64,000 nt of DNA from Pseudomonas fluorescens (GTDB taxonomy: Bacteria > Pseudomonadota > Gammaproteobacteria > Pseudomonadales > Pseudomonadaceae), in contig NZ_LACH01000068.1 of NCBI RefSeq assembly GCF_000968015.1, positions 1 to 64,000 of the forward strand, written 5' to 3'. Every line of letters starts with the position of its first letter. Within the stretch, counting starts at the first letter, position 1. A program made the translations under genes and the position numbers. Under the pieces are notes generated by a model that was not told the DNA's origin, ran no database searches, and saw only the letters and a list, made by a program, of their open reading frames with translations. Shown here one piece after another: positions 63,849 to 64,000 of the stretch.

Positions 63849-64000
63849 TAATACCGTTCAGGCGTGGGTAAGGGATCTTCAGTTCGACGTGACCCAGCGC
63901 GTAAGGCGCGATGGTGCTCACTTCGTACTTGAGGATCACCCCGCCGTACGTCAGGGCCACGTTCTGGGTTTTCTGGAACGGCCACTGCTTCACGAACTCC
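63817..64000 (-). CDS. C-terminal part of a DUF3298/RsiV-like protein
   Basis: The minus strand encodes at least 60 residues up to a TGA at 63817-63819; the start lies beyond the window. The segment VALTYGGVILKYEVSTIAPYA followed by ELKIPYPRLNGIIKP fits the end of DUF3298 (RsiV-type) proteins, which are usually lipoproteins or membrane-anchored. In PAO1 a hypothetical gene (PA4972) lies at the same place. It overlaps the cytX 3' end by 32 bp in convergent orientation. Function is unknown. Confidence 0.6.
   Translation of the reverse strand, partial: EFVKQWPFQKTQNVALTYGGVILKYEVSTIAPYALGHVELKIPYPRLNGIIKPELFPGRN

Overview
The window is chromosomal DNA from a Pseudomonas of the fluorescens/putida type. 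Evidence: the gene order msrA-dipA-aceF-aceE-glnE-waaFCGP-LPS core genes-msbA-hldE-(PA4993 to PA4989 homologues)-waaA-tolC-thiC matches, from memory, the PAO1 PA5018 to PA4972 stretch. Codon use is GC-rich, and P. fluorescens-type REP palindromes (GTGGGAGCGAGCTTGCTC core) lie in many intergenic gaps. ilvE, which follows glnE in PAO1, is absent here; from memory P. putida also lacks it at this place.

Layout. 1-6170: putA and putP, divergent, with a spacer carrying six GTTGCA boxes, the known PutA operator core. 6292-15660: an orphan type VI secretion island with vgrG, a DUF4123 adaptor, a large Rhs effector with an AT-rich exchanged toxin tip, its immunity gene, an orphan second toxin tip with a paralogous immunity gene, and a small unknown gene. 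15754-16468: a terminator-like hairpin, then a very highly structured ~240-nt leader in front of a DUF3077 gene. 16725-22937: rlmJ, msrA, dipA (c-di-GMP phosphodiesterase) and a PhoD-like phosphatase. 23206-31153: aceEF (pyruvate dehydrogenase E1/E2), divergent from glnE, with a pair of FadR/GntR-type palindromes between. 31503-52574: the LPS core oligosaccharide locus with heptosyltransferases, glucosyltransferase, five kinase-fold proteins, carbamoyltransferase, glycosyltransferases, mig-14, dnpA, ssg, O-antigen ligase, msbA and hldE. It is interrupted at 38.5-40.0 kb by a lipoprotein gene and a DUF3800 gene. 52684-58497: a conserved hypothetical, aldo/keto reductase and FAD oxidoreductase on the minus strand, an EmrE-type SMR pump divergent from a LysR regulator, and waaA (Kdo transferase). 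58615-64000: a TolC-family protein, a TPP riboswitch with thiC, cytX, and the 3' end of a DUF3298/RsiV-like gene.

How the genes work together. Most of the centre builds the inner core of LPS. hldE makes ADP-heptose; waaA adds Kdo; waaC and waaF add heptoses; waaP and related kinases phosphorylate them; a carbamoyltransferase and glycosyltransferases decorate the outer core; MsbA flips the lipid A-core; WaaL attaches O antigen. thiC makes the thiamine pyrimidine needed as cofactor by AceE, and cytX probably imports a pyrimidine precursor. The T6SS island is a weapon cassette without structural secretion genes, so it must depend on a T6SS encoded elsewhere.

The two most interesting observations are the folded DUF3077 leader, which has two hairpins with different stems and the same GUAGGA loop plus a single-stranded UUCCUAC complementary to both, and the duplicated toxin-tip/immunity cassette. 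Two families of palindromic repeats are also sorted by gene orientation: one lies only between co-directional genes and the other only between convergent genes.
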